From: Mycolicibacterium frederiksbergense
GTDB lineage: Bacteria; Actinomycetota; Actinomycetes; Mycobacteriales; Mycobacteriaceae
DNA length: 64,000 nucleotides
Assembly (NCBI RefSeq): GCF_029893345.1
Contig: NZ_JARXVE010000003.1
Location: 248,001-312,000, forward strand
Direction: 5' to 3'
A model generated the notes under the pieces. It was not told the DNA's origin. It searched no databases and saw only the letters and a program-made list of their open reading frames with translations. Position 1 is the first letter of the stretch. Each line of letters starts with the position of its first letter. Shown piece by piece: positions 1 to 8,872 of the stretch. The position numbers and the translations under genes were made by a program.

Positions 1-2
1 AG

Positions 3-1052
3 CTGGAGACCTACCACATCTTCGCGCGATTCGTGAACGATCAGGCTCTCGCCCTGGCCGAGCGGCTCGCGGGCTTGTCGCCCATCGAAAACCCGAGGAT
101 CATCCTCAATTCCGGCGGCTCCGACGCCATCGACGTCGCGTGCAAGCTCGCCCGCCGGCACTGGCAGCGCGAAGGCCGAACGACCAAGACCACCATCCTC
201 AGCCGCGAGCACGCCTACCACGGGCTGCACGCCTACGGCACCAGCATCGCCGGCCTGGACTTCAATCGCGAAGGCTACGGCAGCGAGTCGCTGGTACCCG
301 AGACCCGCCGCGTACCGGTGCACGATATCGACGCGCTCAAGAGCACCATCGCCGAATTGGGCGCCGAGAACATCGCGGCCATCGTGACCGAGCCGATCCA
401 GGGCACCGGTGGCGTCAACCCGCCGGTGGCCGGTTACCTGGAAACCCTGCAGCAGCTGTGCCGCGAGAACGACATCCTGGTCATCCTCGACGAGGTCATC
501 ACCGGATTCGGGCGCACCGGAACGATGTTCGCCGCGCAGCGGTTCGGCCTGGATCCCGATCTGATCACCTTCGCCAAGGGCGTGACGTCCGGCTACGCGC
601 CCCTCGGCGGCGTCATCGTCTCGCCGAAGATCTGGCAGCCGTTCTATGTCGACGATGCCACCACCCCCATCTTCCGTCACGGAGCCACCTACGCCGGCCA
701 TGCCACCTCCTGCGCGGTGGCCATGGCCAACCTCGACGTCCTCGAACGCGAGGATCTCCTACCCCGGGTGACCGAACTGGAAAAGCTACTGGTTGCACAG
801 CTGAAACAGCTTGCCGCGCAACGACGCAGCATCGCCGACGTGCGCGTGGCAGGGTTCCTCGGCGGTGTCACCCTCCAGGACGGCATCGCCGCCGAGTCGG
901 TCACCGACAAGCTGATCGATCTCGGATTCATCTCACGCCCCTTGCGCGGCAACACCCTTCAGATCAGTCCCCCCTTCATCGCCACCAACGACGAACTGAC
1001 CCAGTTCGTCTCGGCCATCGACCACGTCCTGCAAGAGGAGGAAGCCAAGTGA
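3..1052 (+). CDS. Class III (omega) aminotransferase, 5' end outside window
   Basis: PLP-dependent aminotransferase of the class III family, which moves an amino group from an omega-amine or diamine to a keto acid in the cytoplasm. The frame is open to the left edge, so the N-terminus is missing; residues before the first internal GTG at 33 (LETYHIFARF) look family-like. Visible marks are the NSGGSDAIDVA cofactor-phosphate region, LDEVITGFGRTG with the Asp that contacts the PLP nitrogen, and the PLP lysine in FAKGVTSGYAPLGG (codon near 577). The TGA overlaps the GTG of the aldehyde dehydrogenase, so the pair is translationally coupled. That fits amine to aldehyde to acid oxidation, such as diaminobutyrate or putrescine to a semialdehyde. 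The exact substrate cannot be read from sequence. Confidence 0.9.
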   Translation: METYHIFARFVNDQALALAERLAGLSPIENPRIILNSGGSDAIDVACKLARRHWQREGRTTKTTILSREHAYHGLHAYGTSIAGLDFNREGYGSESLVPETRRVPVHDIDALKSTIAELGAENIAAIVTEPIQGTGGVNPPVAGYLETLQQLCRENDILVILDEVITGFGRTGTMFAAQRFGLDPDLITFAKGVTSGYAPLGGVIVSPKIWQPFYVDDATTPIFRHGATYAGHATSCAVAMANLDVLEREDLLPRVTELEKLLVAQLKQLAAQRRSIADVRVAGFLGGVTLQDGIAAESVTDKLIDLGFISRPLRGNTLQISPPFIATNDELTQFVSAIDHVLQEEEAK

Positions 1053-2545
1053 ACGGCGCCGCCGCCCCTACTCGCCTCCAGCTCGCCGAACCCACCGCCG
1101 AGACCCTCGCGACCGTGGCCACGGTCGTACAGAACGTGACGATGCCTCGCAATGACCGTCAGGTCGAGGTTTGCAACCCCGCCACCGGACGCGTCATCAC
1201 CACCGTGCCCGACTACGACCCGGCACAAGCCGTACAGGCTGTGGCAACCGCCGCTGCGGCCGGCCCCGACTGGGCGGCCCGCACACCACGCCAGCGCGCC
1301 GACATCCTGCGCCGTTGGTACGACCTGATCATCGAACACGCCGAGACCATCGCGCTGCTGATCACCCGCGAGATGGGCAAACCGCTGCCCGAGGCCCGCG
1401 CCGAGGTCGTCTACGGCAGCGACTTCGTCCGCTGGTACGCCGAGGAGACCGTGCGGCCGGCCGGCAATGTGCGCGAGGTTCCCGCCGGCGGTGCCACGCT
1501 ACTGACCCGGCGAGCTCCGGTCGGACTCTCGGTACTCATCACGCCGTGGAATTTCCCGCTGGCCATGGCGACGCGAAAGATCGCCCCCGCCTTGGCAGCC
1601 GGGTGCCCAGCCCTGATCAAGCCGGCCACGCTGACACCGTTGACCACCTACTACGTGGTGGGGCTGGCCCGGCGGGCCGGAGTGCCCGACGACCTCATCC
1701 AGGTCGTGACGACCAGCGACGCGGCCGCCTTCAGCACAGCGGTGCTCTCCGATTCCCGGGTGCGAAAGGTCTCGTTCACCGGGTCCACCGGTGTCGGCAA
1801 GGTCCTGCTCGGGCATGCCGCGCAGAACGTGTTGCGCTCGTCGATGGAACTCGGCGGTGACGCCCCGCTGATCGTGTTCGACGACGCCGATCTCGAGCGT
1901 GCCGTCAACGGCGCCTACGCCGCCAAGATGCGCAACGGCGGGCAATCATGCATCGCCGCCAACCGAATCTTCGTCCAGGACGGTATCGCCGATGCATTCG
2001 TCGAGGGTCTGACCGAGAAGATGGCCGCCGCGGTCGTCGGCGATGGGCTAGCCGACGGTGTCACGCTCGGCCCGCTGATCGACGATCGCGCGGTGTCGAG
2101 CATGCAGCGGCTCGTCGACGACGCCGTCGCCAAGGGCGCCGCAGTGCGCACCGGTGGGCGGGCCATCGAAGCATCGGGCCACTTCTTCGAAGCCACCGTG
2201 CTCGACCGGCTGCCGTCGACCGCTGAGATCGCCAACACTGAGATCTTCGGTCCCGTCGCGGCGATCCAGCGGTTCAGCACGCAGGCCGAGGTCATCGCGC
2301 GCGCCAACGCGACCGAATACGGCCTGGCGGGTTACGTATTCACCGAGAACCTCGACCGCGCCCTCAACGTCGCCGACGCCCTGCAGACCGGCCTGGTGGG
2401 CATCAACCAAGGCGTGCCCTCCAACGCCGCCGCCCCATTCGGCGGTATGAAGCAGTCCGGCCTCGGCCGTGAGGGCAGCGCCGAAGGGCTCGACGAATAC
2501 CAGGAGATCCGCTTCTACAACGTCGCCCGCCGCGAAACCCATTGA
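1049..2545 (+). CDS. NAD(P)-dependent aldehyde dehydrogenase (GabD/DoeC-like)
   Basis: Aldehyde dehydrogenase of 498 residues, typical for succinate- or aspartate-semialdehyde dehydrogenases. The GTG at 1049 overlaps the preceding stop by four bases; the frame is open much further upstream, but that part is antisense-like filler inside the aminotransferase. The general base Glu267 lies in MELGGDAP and the nucleophile Cys301 in NGGQSC, 34 residues apart as usual; PWNFPLAMA and GSTGVGK form the cofactor site and NTEIFGPV is near the C-terminus. It probably oxidises the semialdehyde made by the upstream aminotransferase. The family call is firm; the substrate is an inference from the neighbour. 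Confidence 0.92.
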   Translation: MNGAAAPTRLQLAEPTAETLATVATVVQNVTMPRNDRQVEVCNPATGRVITTVPDYDPAQAVQAVATAAAAGPDWAARTPRQRADILRRWYDLIIEHAETIALLITREMGKPLPEARAEVVYGSDFVRWYAEETVRPAGNVREVPAGGATLLTRRAPVGLSVLITPWNFPLAMATRKIAPALAAGCPALIKPATLTPLTTYYVVGLARRAGVPDDLIQVVTTSDAAAFSTAVLSDSRVRKVSFTGSTGVGKVLLGHAAQNVLRSSMELGGDAPLIVFDDADLERAVNGAYAAKMRNGGQSCIAANRIFVQDGIADAFVEGLTEKMAAAVVGDGLADGVTLGPLIDDRAVSSMQRLVDDAVAKGAAVRTGGRAIEASGHFFEATVLDRLPSTAEIANTEIFGPVAAIQRFSTQAEVIARANATEYGLAGYVFTENLDRALNVADALQTGLVGINQGVPSNAAAPFGGMKQSGLGREGSAEGLDEYQEIRFYNVARRETH

Positions 2546-2638
2546 CCCCCACCGAGGGAAATGTCGTAGGAGAGTTATCAGGGCATGATCGAATACGGTT
2601 GGTAGCGGCCTGAACTCGGCGACGGGATGCCTGCGCGA

Positions 2639-3526
2639 CTAGGCGCAGACGCCAGCGTCCTGATAGGCGAGTTCGATGGCGGTGCGGCAGGCCCGGATGG
2701 GCTCGGACACCTCGGTGCCCCGACGGACGAGCGTCACGAGGGTGCGGTGCAGGTCGGTCGGCAACACTCCGGTAACCGGCACCGCAGGCTCGGCCAGCCC
2801 GCGGGCCACGGTGGCCGGCAAGAACGCTGCCGCCAGCCCCTGCTCGACCAGCCGCCGGTGCGCGAACGGATCCGGCGACACGAATCGCACCTTCGGCTCG
2901 AACCCCGCTGCACGGCAGACATTTCGGGTCCACCGGAAGGAATCGCTGTGACGCGGCTCCATCGCCCACGACAGCGCCTCCAGGTCGGTGGTCGCATAAG
3001 GCGTGAAAGCACAGATCGGCTCGCGTCCGATCTCGGCGCGGTGAAGCCCCTTCGTCGGAGGCAGGGCAATGCCCGCGTATTCGTCGGCGACGGCGATGTC
3101 GGCGCGCCGTGCCGACAATTCGTTGATCGCCTCTTCGGGGTCGAGCTGGGCGAAGGCGATCGTGAGCGCCGGCGCCAGCCGACACAGGTGTGCGATCACC
3201 GGTCCCAGCAGCTCGATCGCAAATGTGTGAAATGCGACCAGTTGCACCACTCCTCTGATGCCGGCTTTGGTGTCGGCCAGTTCGACCTGCGCCTCTTCCA
3301 GTGTTGCCAGGATCGTCTCGGTGTGATCGACAAGCCGGATCGCCTCCGGGGTGAGCCGTACCCCTCTGCCCGCCGGCTGGAGCAGCTGCACCCCGGCCTG
3401 CTCCTCGAGCCGAGTGATCTGTTGGGAGATGCTCGATGGACTGATGCCCAATGCGCGGGCGGCGTGGGAGATGCCGGCGTGAACGGCCACCTCCCGCAAC
3501 AACATCAGTTTGCGGAGGTCGAGCAT
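2639..3526 (-). CDS. LysR-family transcriptional regulator
   Basis: LysR-type regulator of 295 residues. The first 60 residues form the winged helix-turn-helix (LRKLMLLREVAVHAGISHAARALGIS, SSISQQITRLEEQ), followed by a substrate-binding-like effector domain. The frame stays open for another 390 codons upstream, but the real start is the ATG at 3526: MLDLRKL is the canonical LysR opening and AAGGAT lies just upstream. It diverges from the M24 hydrolase operon with a 111-base gap, the usual layout for a LysR protein that controls its neighbour. The likely target is the 3638-8775 operon; the co-inducer is unknown. Confidence 0.9.
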   Translation of the reverse strand: MLDLRKLMLLREVAVHAGISHAARALGISPSSISQQITRLEEQAGVQLLQPAGRGVRLTPEAIRLVDHTETILATLEEAQVELADTKAGIRGVVQLVAFHTFAIELLGPVIAHLCRLAPALTIAFAQLDPEEAINELSARRADIAVADEYAGIALPPTKGLHRAEIGREPICAFTPYATTDLEALSWAMEPRHSDSFRWTRNVCRAAGFEPKVRFVSPDPFAHRRLVEQGLAAAFLPATVARGLAEPAVPVTGVLPTDLHRTLVTLVRRGTEVSEPIRACRTAIELAYQDAGVCA

Positions 3527-3550
3527 CTCACCATCCTTCGTTAACCAAAC

Positions 3551-3564
3551 ATGAAAAGTATCAT
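3551..3564. promoter_or_regulatory. Small dyad in the LysR/M24 divergent promoter region
   Basis: In the 111-base gap between the LysR start (3526) and the M24 start (3638) there is an AT-rich dyad with arms ATGA and TCAT around six bases. LysR proteins bind AT-rich dyads in such gaps. The arms are only four bases, so this is a weak candidate operator. Confidence 0.3.
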
Positions 3565-3637
3565 TCGGATTCGTCACCTTGATCGAAGGGTGTGACGCTC
3601 CTAACGTCGATGCAACCAGATTGACGAGGAGCACACT

Positions 3638-4819
3638 TTGACCGAAAATCGGCCCAGCGAAAAAGAACTGGACCGCAGACTCGCCAACGTACGAACGGCG
3701 ATGCAGGACCGCGGGTTCGACGGCTTGGTCGTGGCCGACCCGTCGAACATCTACTACCTGTCCGGGTACAACGCCTGGTCGTTCTACACGCCCCAGTTCC
3801 TCTATGTCCCGATGGAGGGCGAGCCGGTGCTCGCGATGCGCGAGATGGACGCCCGCGGTGCGCACCGCACCGCCAGCCGGTTCACCGATGGCATCCTGGG
3901 CTACCCCGAGCACCTCGTGCACCGGCCCGACGCGCACCCCGGTGCCTGGCTTGCCGAGCAGCTGCGCGCGCTGGGGCACGCGCGACCTCAGCGGGTCGGG
4001 TACGAAGGCGATGCCCACTTCTTTTCCGTACGTACGTTCTTGGGGCTGCTCGACGGCCTTCCGGAGTGGCAGCTCCAGGAGAGCGCCGAACTCGTCAACT
4101 GGGTCCGCCTGGTCAAGTCGGACTACGAGATCGACCTCTTGCGCCGTGCCGGCCTGGTGGCCAGTGAAGTGATGCGCACCGCGATCGAGGCCATCACGGA
4201 GGGCACGCCGGTCAACGAAGTGGCGGCCGCCGTGGCCGCAGCACAGGCCGCGGGCACCGCCGACGCGGACGGGGACTACCCCGCGTTCGTCCCGATGTTC
4301 CCGCGCGGCGAAGGCGCCGACACTCCGCACCTCACCTGGACGGCAGACAAGATCGCTGCCGGAGAAACCGTCTCCATCGAAATCGCCGGCGTGCACCGCC
4401 GATACCATGCGCCGCTGGCCCGTGCGGTCACACTCGGCCGGCCCAGCACCGACTTGGACCGCTTGGCCGGTGCCACGGTGGAAGGTCTGAACGCTGCCCT
4501 CGAGGCCATGCGGCCGGGCAACACACCCGCCGACGTCACCGCGGCCTGGAACAAGGTCCTCAGCCGTCACGGCCTCGAAAAGCGTTCGCGTTTGGGCTAT
4601 TCCATCGGCATCGGCTTTCCACCCGACTGGGGCGAGCGCACCGTCAGCATCCGCGCGGAGGACACCACCGAGCTGCGGGAAAACATGACGTTCCATGTGA
4701 TCGCGGGGATGTGGATGACCGGATACGGCTTCGAGGTCTCCGAATCGATCCGCGTGACAGCCAACGCGCCCGAGGTCCTGACCAACGCACCCCGGGCGCT
4801 GATCGTCAAGGAGAATTGA
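3638..4819 (+). CDS. M24-family hydrolase of the creatinase / ectoine hydrolase (DoeA/EutD) type
   Basis: Protein of 393 residues with a creatinase-like N-terminal domain (PSNIYYLSGYNAW) and a pita-bread M24 domain. The start is a TTG at 3638 behind GAGGAG. The metal-binding Asp pair of true aminopeptidases is absent: in its place is SIEIAGVHRRYHAPLARAV, which resembles the segment seen in ectoine hydrolases. I therefore infer a metal-free creatinase-type ring or amide hydrolase. It heads a tightly overlapping operon with an aminotransferase, an M20 hydrolase and a ProP-like transporter; a second aminotransferase and a semialdehyde dehydrogenase lie just upstream. Together these supply the reaction types of ectoine degradation (ring opening, deacetylation, transamination, aldehyde oxidation). 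A creatinase or Xaa-Pro peptidase role remains possible. Confidence 0.75.
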   Translation: MTENRPSEKELDRRLANVRTAMQDRGFDGLVVADPSNIYYLSGYNAWSFYTPQFLYVPMEGEPVLAMREMDARGAHRTASRFTDGILGYPEHLVHRPDAHPGAWLAEQLRALGHARPQRVGYEGDAHFFSVRTFLGLLDGLPEWQLQESAELVNWVRLVKSDYEIDLLRRAGLVASEVMRTAIEAITEGTPVNEVAAAVAAAQAAGTADADGDYPAFVPMFPRGEGADTPHLTWTADKIAAGETVSIEIAGVHRRYHAPLARAVTLGRPSTDLDRLAGATVEGLNAALEAMRPGNTPADVTAAWNKVLSRHGLEKRSRLGYSIGIGFPPDWGERTVSIRAEDTTELRENMTFHVIAGMWMTGYGFEVSESIRVTANAPEVLTNAPRALIVKEN

Positions 4820-6072
4820 TGACTACCTCGGTTCAGATCCCCTTCGCCGCAGGCACCGACCGTCTCGTGGGTTCGGTCATCGACGCGTCGACGGCGCTGC
4901 TGGCCCAGCAGCAGCACGACATCGTGCGCTTCGCGATGGGGGCACCCAGTGAAGACCTGATGCCCATCACGCAACTCGACGAAGCGTTCGCTGCCCGTGG
5001 CCGCCACGGACGCTACGACTACGGCGAGACCGAAGGCGAACCCGCACTGCGCGAGGAGATCCTGCGCCTGTCCGCAGCGATGGGGGTGGACACCAGCGAC
5101 GATCGCCTGCTGGTCACAACCGGAGGCATGCAAGGGCTCGATCTGATCTTCAAGATCTTCGTCGAACCCGGCGACCTGGTCGTCGTGGAGTCGCCCACGT
5201 ACACCAACGGCAATGCCACCGCGCTGAGCTACGGCGCCCACACTCTCGGCGCTCGTGTCGACGACGACGGGCTCGTCGTCGAGGAGCTACCCGAACTCAT
5301 CGAGCGGGCCGGCCGCACGCCGAAAGTCATCTACACGATCCCCAACTTCCAGAACCCGTCTGGCGTCACGTTGAGTCGGGCGCGACGGGAACTCCTCCTC
5401 GAGCTGGCCGAGCGATGGGGGTCGGTCATCCTCGACGACGACCCGTACGGCCGGCTGCGGTTCCATGGTGACCAGATAGCCAGCTTTGCCGAACTGGCGC
5501 CCCGGCATCCGCTGGTCTGCCAGGTCCGGACGTTCTCGAAGATCATCGCCCCGGGCCTGCGGTGCGGCTGGATCGATGTCGATCCCCAGGTACGGGCCTT
5601 GGCGATCAACGCCAAGCAAGCCATGGACACCTGCAGCAGTGTTGCGGTGCAGTCCGCCGTCGCCGACTATCTCGCGACAGGCCATCTCGATTCTCACGTC
5701 GAGCGCCTCCTGCCGATCTACCGGCAGCGCAAGGACGCCATGCGCCGCGCGATCGACGAACACCTCGGAGAGCTGGCAGTGGCCACCGACCCCGACGGCG
5801 GCTTCTTCTTGTGGCTCACGCTGACCGGCCGCGCCGCCGGGATCGACACCGAGGACCTGTTTCCCGACGCGCTGCGGCGCGGCGTGGCCTATATACCGGG
5901 CCCGGCGTTCACCACCGATGGCTCCATGCGCAATTCACTGAGACTGTGCTTTGCCACGTCGACGCCGGAGCGCATCGAAGAGGGCATAGCGCGGCTGGCT
6001 CAGACCGTGCACGGCGCACTCGACGGCGGCGTTCCCGCCGAGTCCACCGGCGCGGAGCTGGCCCATGATTGA
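4819..6072 (+). CDS. Fold-type I PLP aminotransferase (2-aminoadipate/LysN-like)
   Basis: Class I/II aminotransferase of 417 residues. The ATG at 4819 overlaps the M24 stop by one base (TGATG). The frame is open from 4711, but that stretch lies inside the M24 gene. YDYGETEGEPALRE, IYTIPNFQNPSG, LDDDPYGRLRF and the PLP lysine 241 in RTFSKIIAPGLRCGW place it with LysN/ARO8-type enzymes and with the aminotransferase domain of MocR regulators; no winged-helix domain is attached, so it is an enzyme. It probably transaminates an amino acid released in this pathway. The next gene starts eight bases before its stop. Confidence 0.88.
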   Translation: MTTSVQIPFAAGTDRLVGSVIDASTALLAQQQHDIVRFAMGAPSEDLMPITQLDEAFAARGRHGRYDYGETEGEPALREEILRLSAAMGVDTSDDRLLVTTGGMQGLDLIFKIFVEPGDLVVVESPTYTNGNATALSYGAHTLGARVDDDGLVVEELPELIERAGRTPKVIYTIPNFQNPSGVTLSRARRELLLELAERWGSVILDDDPYGRLRFHGDQIASFAELAPRHPLVCQVRTFSKIIAPGLRCGWIDVDPQVRALAINAKQAMDTCSSVAVQSAVADYLATGHLDSHVERLLPIYRQRKDAMRRAIDEHLGELAVATDPDGGFFLWLTLTGRAAGIDTEDLFPDALRRGVAYIPGPAFTTDGSMRNSLRLCFATSTPERIEEGIARLAQTVHGALDGGVPAESTGAELAHD

Positions 6073-7321
6073 CCGCCAGCGTGAAACCGCGGCCCTCGCG
6101 GCCATCGATGTCGTGCAGATCGTCACCGACACATGCGATCTGATTCGCGGTCGTGGCGAGAATCCCGGCGACACCGAACAAGACACGGTCCTCCGCCTCA
6201 AGGCGATATGCGAACGCATCGGGGCCACCGTGACCCTGCAGGACGTGGCCCCCGGGCGACCGAACCTGCGCGCCGGCATCGGACCCGAGGACGCACCGGC
6301 GGTCCTGTTTCTCGGCCATAGCGATGTCGTTCCCGTCGGAGCCGGCTGGACCGGAGATCCTTTCGAGCCACGCATCCACGACGGGTTGATCACCGGACGA
6401 GGCGCGAGTGACATGCGCGGAGGAATCGCCGCCGTCATCGCGGCGATGTCCGCAGTTGCGGCGGTCGCCCCCGACGTGCGCCTGGAACTGCTGTGCACCG
6501 TCGACGAGGAGGATCGCGCCACCGGCGTGCATTCTGCGCTGGCCTTCGATCCGCCACGCCCCTATCTGGCGTGCATCGTCGCAGAACCCACAAACCTCGA
6601 TGTCGTCATCGGCTGCCGCGGGGCAACCAATTTCATCGTCGAACTCACCGGCGCGTCCGCACACGCCGGCCGCCCCGAGGATGGCGCCAGTTCCATCTAT
6701 GCGGCCAATGAGCTCATGACTCTCGTCCGGCAGCACAACGACGCGGCACTCCGGGCCGGACGCGATCCGCTGCTGGGAGGGCCGAGCTGGAATGTCGGCA
6801 CCATCGACGGCGGATCTGGAACATCAATGGTGCCAAGGCGAACCACGGTCACGATCGATCGCCGCACCATGCCGGGCGAGGATCCCACCGCCATCCTCGA
6901 CCACCTCCTCGCCGAGACCAAGACAGCCATCGAATCCAGCGGAATCGCCAACGCCGACCAGATCTCGCTGCGCGGTGAAGTCGACATGCAGATGCCCGGG
7001 TTTCACACCGACCCCGGCGCCCCCATCGCCAGCGTCGCATCGGACGCCCTGCGCGAACTGGGCACCACGGGGACGCTCACCGGGTGGACGGCCGCATGCG
7101 AGGGCGGCTTCATCGCCCAGCGCTACGGCACTCCGACGATCATCCTCGGCCCAGGCGACATCAACACCCAAGCTCACCAGCCGGACGAGAACGTCAGCAT
7201 CGACCAGCTCACCACAGCCGCACGCGTCTATGCCCTGATCGCGTTGCGGCTCAACGAATCACATACCGGCACCTCGCCTTACCCGATCACCGTCGATCAT
7301 GAACTGAGGCCCGCACGATGA
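6065..7321 (+). CDS. M20-family amidohydrolase/deacetylase (ArgE/DapE-like)
   Basis: Cytoplasmic di-zinc hydrolase of 418 residues. Metal and catalytic residues are in place: the His and Asp of LFLGHSDVVPVG, the bridging Asp of GRGASDMRGG, the Glu pair of CTVDEED, and the late His of INTQAHQPDENV. The dimerisation insert (GASAHAGRPEDGAS) sits between them. Family members remove acyl groups from N-acyl amino acids or split short amides. The start overlaps the preceding gene by eight bases and the stop overlaps the transporter ATG (ATGA). Following an ectoine hydrolase-like enzyme, N-acetyl-diamino acid deacetylation is an attractive role, but the usual DoeB/EutE enzymes are a different family, so this would be a non-homologous replacement. 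Confidence 0.88.
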   Translation: MIDRQRETAALAAIDVVQIVTDTCDLIRGRGENPGDTEQDTVLRLKAICERIGATVTLQDVAPGRPNLRAGIGPEDAPAVLFLGHSDVVPVGAGWTGDPFEPRIHDGLITGRGASDMRGGIAAVIAAMSAVAAVAPDVRLELLCTVDEEDRATGVHSALAFDPPRPYLACIVAEPTNLDVVIGCRGATNFIVELTGASAHAGRPEDGASSIYAANELMTLVRQHNDAALRAGRDPLLGGPSWNVGTIDGGSGTSMVPRRTTVTIDRRTMPGEDPTAILDHLLAETKTAIESSGIANADQISLRGEVDMQMPGFHTDPGAPIASVASDALRELGTTGTLTGWTAACEGGFIAQRYGTPTIILGPGDINTQAHQPDENVSIDQLTTAARVYALIALRLNESHTGTSPYPITVDHELRPAR

Positions 7322-8775
7322 ATACGAACATCACGGCAGACGCGAGCGCAACCTCGACGTTGCCGCCCATCACCCGCGACGCCGACCTGTCCCCGGAGCA
7401 ACGTCGCGTCGTGCGCCGGTCGATCGCAGGTTCGGCCATCGGCAACGCGATCGAGTGGTTCGACTACGGCGTCTACGGCTACATGGTCACCACGATGGCG
7501 ACGCTGTTCTTCAGCTTCGGCGGCGACCAGGGCACGGCATGGCCTCGCATCCTGGCGTTCGGCACCTTCGCGCTGTCGTTCCTGGTACGGCCGTTGGGCG
7601 CGCTCGTGCTCGGTCCGCTCGGGGACCGCGTCGGGCGCCGCGCGGTGCTCGTCACCACCATCTTGTTGATCAGCGTGTCCACCGCGGCCATCGGATTGCT
7701 GCCCACCTACGAGTCGATCGGCATCTGGGCGCCGCTGCTGCTGGTCTTCCTGCGCATGTTGCAAGGTTTCTCCGCCGGCGGGGAATACGCCGGCTCCGCG
7801 GTGTTCATGGCCGAACACGCCCCCGACAATCGGCGCGGCTTCTATGGTTCCTTCCTGGAATTCGCCACTTTCGGCGGGTTCTGCACCGCGGCCATCCTGT
7901 GTACCTCGCTGACGGTGGCGGTCGGCCGGGAGGGCATGCTCGATGGCTGGTGGCGGCTTCCGTTCCTCATCACCTTGCCGCTCGGCCTGATCGGGCTCTG
8001 GATGCGCCGAAACGCCGCCGAACCGGAAACCTTCGTCGAAGACGTGGCGCGCGAAACCAAGGACCTCGCCACCCGCGGCGGGCTGCGCAAACTCATCGCT
8101 CAATACCCCGGTCAGTTGATCAAGCTGATGGGTTTCGTCGTCTGCTACAACGTCGCGTTCTACCTCGTACTCACTTACATGCCGACGTACCTGTCCGCGA
8201 CACTCGGCCAAGACGCCATACTGTCGGACATCACGCTGGTGGCTATCCAAGTGGTCATGATGATCGTCATCGTTCCGATCGGCGCGCTCTCCGATCGCGT
8301 CGGCCGAAAACCTCCGTTGATCGTCGCCAGCCTCGGATTCATGATCCTGTCCGTACCTGCGGTGATGCTCTGCCAGATGGGTTCGACATGGTCGGTGTTC
8401 GTCGGCATCGGCATCCTCGGATTGCTGCTGACGATCTACGCCGGAACCGCCTCGGCCACGTTGCCGGCGCTATTTCCCACGGCAGTACGCTATTCCGGGT
8501 TCGCCATCGGCTATAACGTGTCCACGGCGATGTTCGGCGGCACCGCGGCCATGGCCAACGAGATGCTCATCGACTCCACCGGCAACCCGCTCATCCCCGG
8601 GTGGTATCTCGCCATCGCCGGCGCCATCGGTCTGATCTCGGTGCTCACGTTCCGCGAAACGGCTGGACGCTCATTGCGCGGCAACGTCATTCCCGGAACG
8701 GACGACTCCCTGCGCCGGGCTGCAGGTGAAACTCTGATCGGTGATCGAAAGAACAAACGCAGTAAGAACGGTTGA
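7318..8775 (+). CDS. MFS transporter, metabolite:H+ symporter family (ProP-like)
   Basis: Twelve-helix major facilitator transporter of 485 residues. The first helix carries the MHS-family mark SAIGNAIEWFDYGVYGY and the loop 2-3 motif is GPLGDRVGRRAVL; a second copy, GALSDRVGRKPPL, follows helix 8. This family includes ProP, which imports proline, betaine and ectoine, and also carboxylate importers. It is the last gene of the operon from 3638, with a four-base overlap, so it probably imports the compound those enzymes degrade. Unlike osmosensory ProP it has no C-terminal coiled coil; the tail is short and basic (DRKNKRSKNG), which suits nutrient uptake rather than osmotic control. Confidence 0.9.
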   Translation: MNTNITADASATSTLPPITRDADLSPEQRRVVRRSIAGSAIGNAIEWFDYGVYGYMVTTMATLFFSFGGDQGTAWPRILAFGTFALSFLVRPLGALVLGPLGDRVGRRAVLVTTILLISVSTAAIGLLPTYESIGIWAPLLLVFLRMLQGFSAGGEYAGSAVFMAEHAPDNRRGFYGSFLEFATFGGFCTAAILCTSLTVAVGREGMLDGWWRLPFLITLPLGLIGLWMRRNAAEPETFVEDVARETKDLATRGGLRKLIAQYPGQLIKLMGFVVCYNVAFYLVLTYMPTYLSATLGQDAILSDITLVAIQVVMMIVIVPIGALSDRVGRKPPLIVASLGFMILSVPAVMLCQMGSTWSVFVGIGILGLLLTIYAGTASATLPALFPTAVRYSGFAIGYNVSTAMFGGTAAMANEMLIDSTGNPLIPGWYLAIAGAIGLISVLTFRETAGRSLRGNVIPGTDDSLRRAAGETLIGDRKNKRSKNG

Positions 8776-8818
8776 GCTGCAACACATCCGTCCTACAAGA
8801 CAACAACTTGCACGGATC

Positions 8819-8854
8819 GGCTCGGTCGCCTGAGGAGATTCAGGCGGCCGAGCC
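8819..8854. terminator. Strong bidirectional hairpin between convergent operons
   Basis: Fifteen-base arms (8819-8833 and 8840-8854) pair at 14 of 15 positions around the loop GGAGAT. The hairpin lies between the MHS transporter stop (8775) and the amine oxidase stop (8873), which converge, so it can end transcription from both sides. There is no long T tract, as is common for mycobacterial terminators. Confidence 0.75.
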
Positions 8855-8872
8855 TCACATCCGCGGCAGCAA

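Noticed and set aside
140..1048. Long open frame upstream of the aldehyde dehydrogenase start
   Set aside because: It lies fully inside the aminotransferase gene in another frame, is extremely Arg/Pro/His-rich and has no ribosome site; the GTG at 1049 is the real start.
3527..4696. 390-codon upstream extension of the LysR frame
   Set aside because: Antisense to the M24 gene; a canonical LysR N-terminus with a ribosome site begins at 3526.
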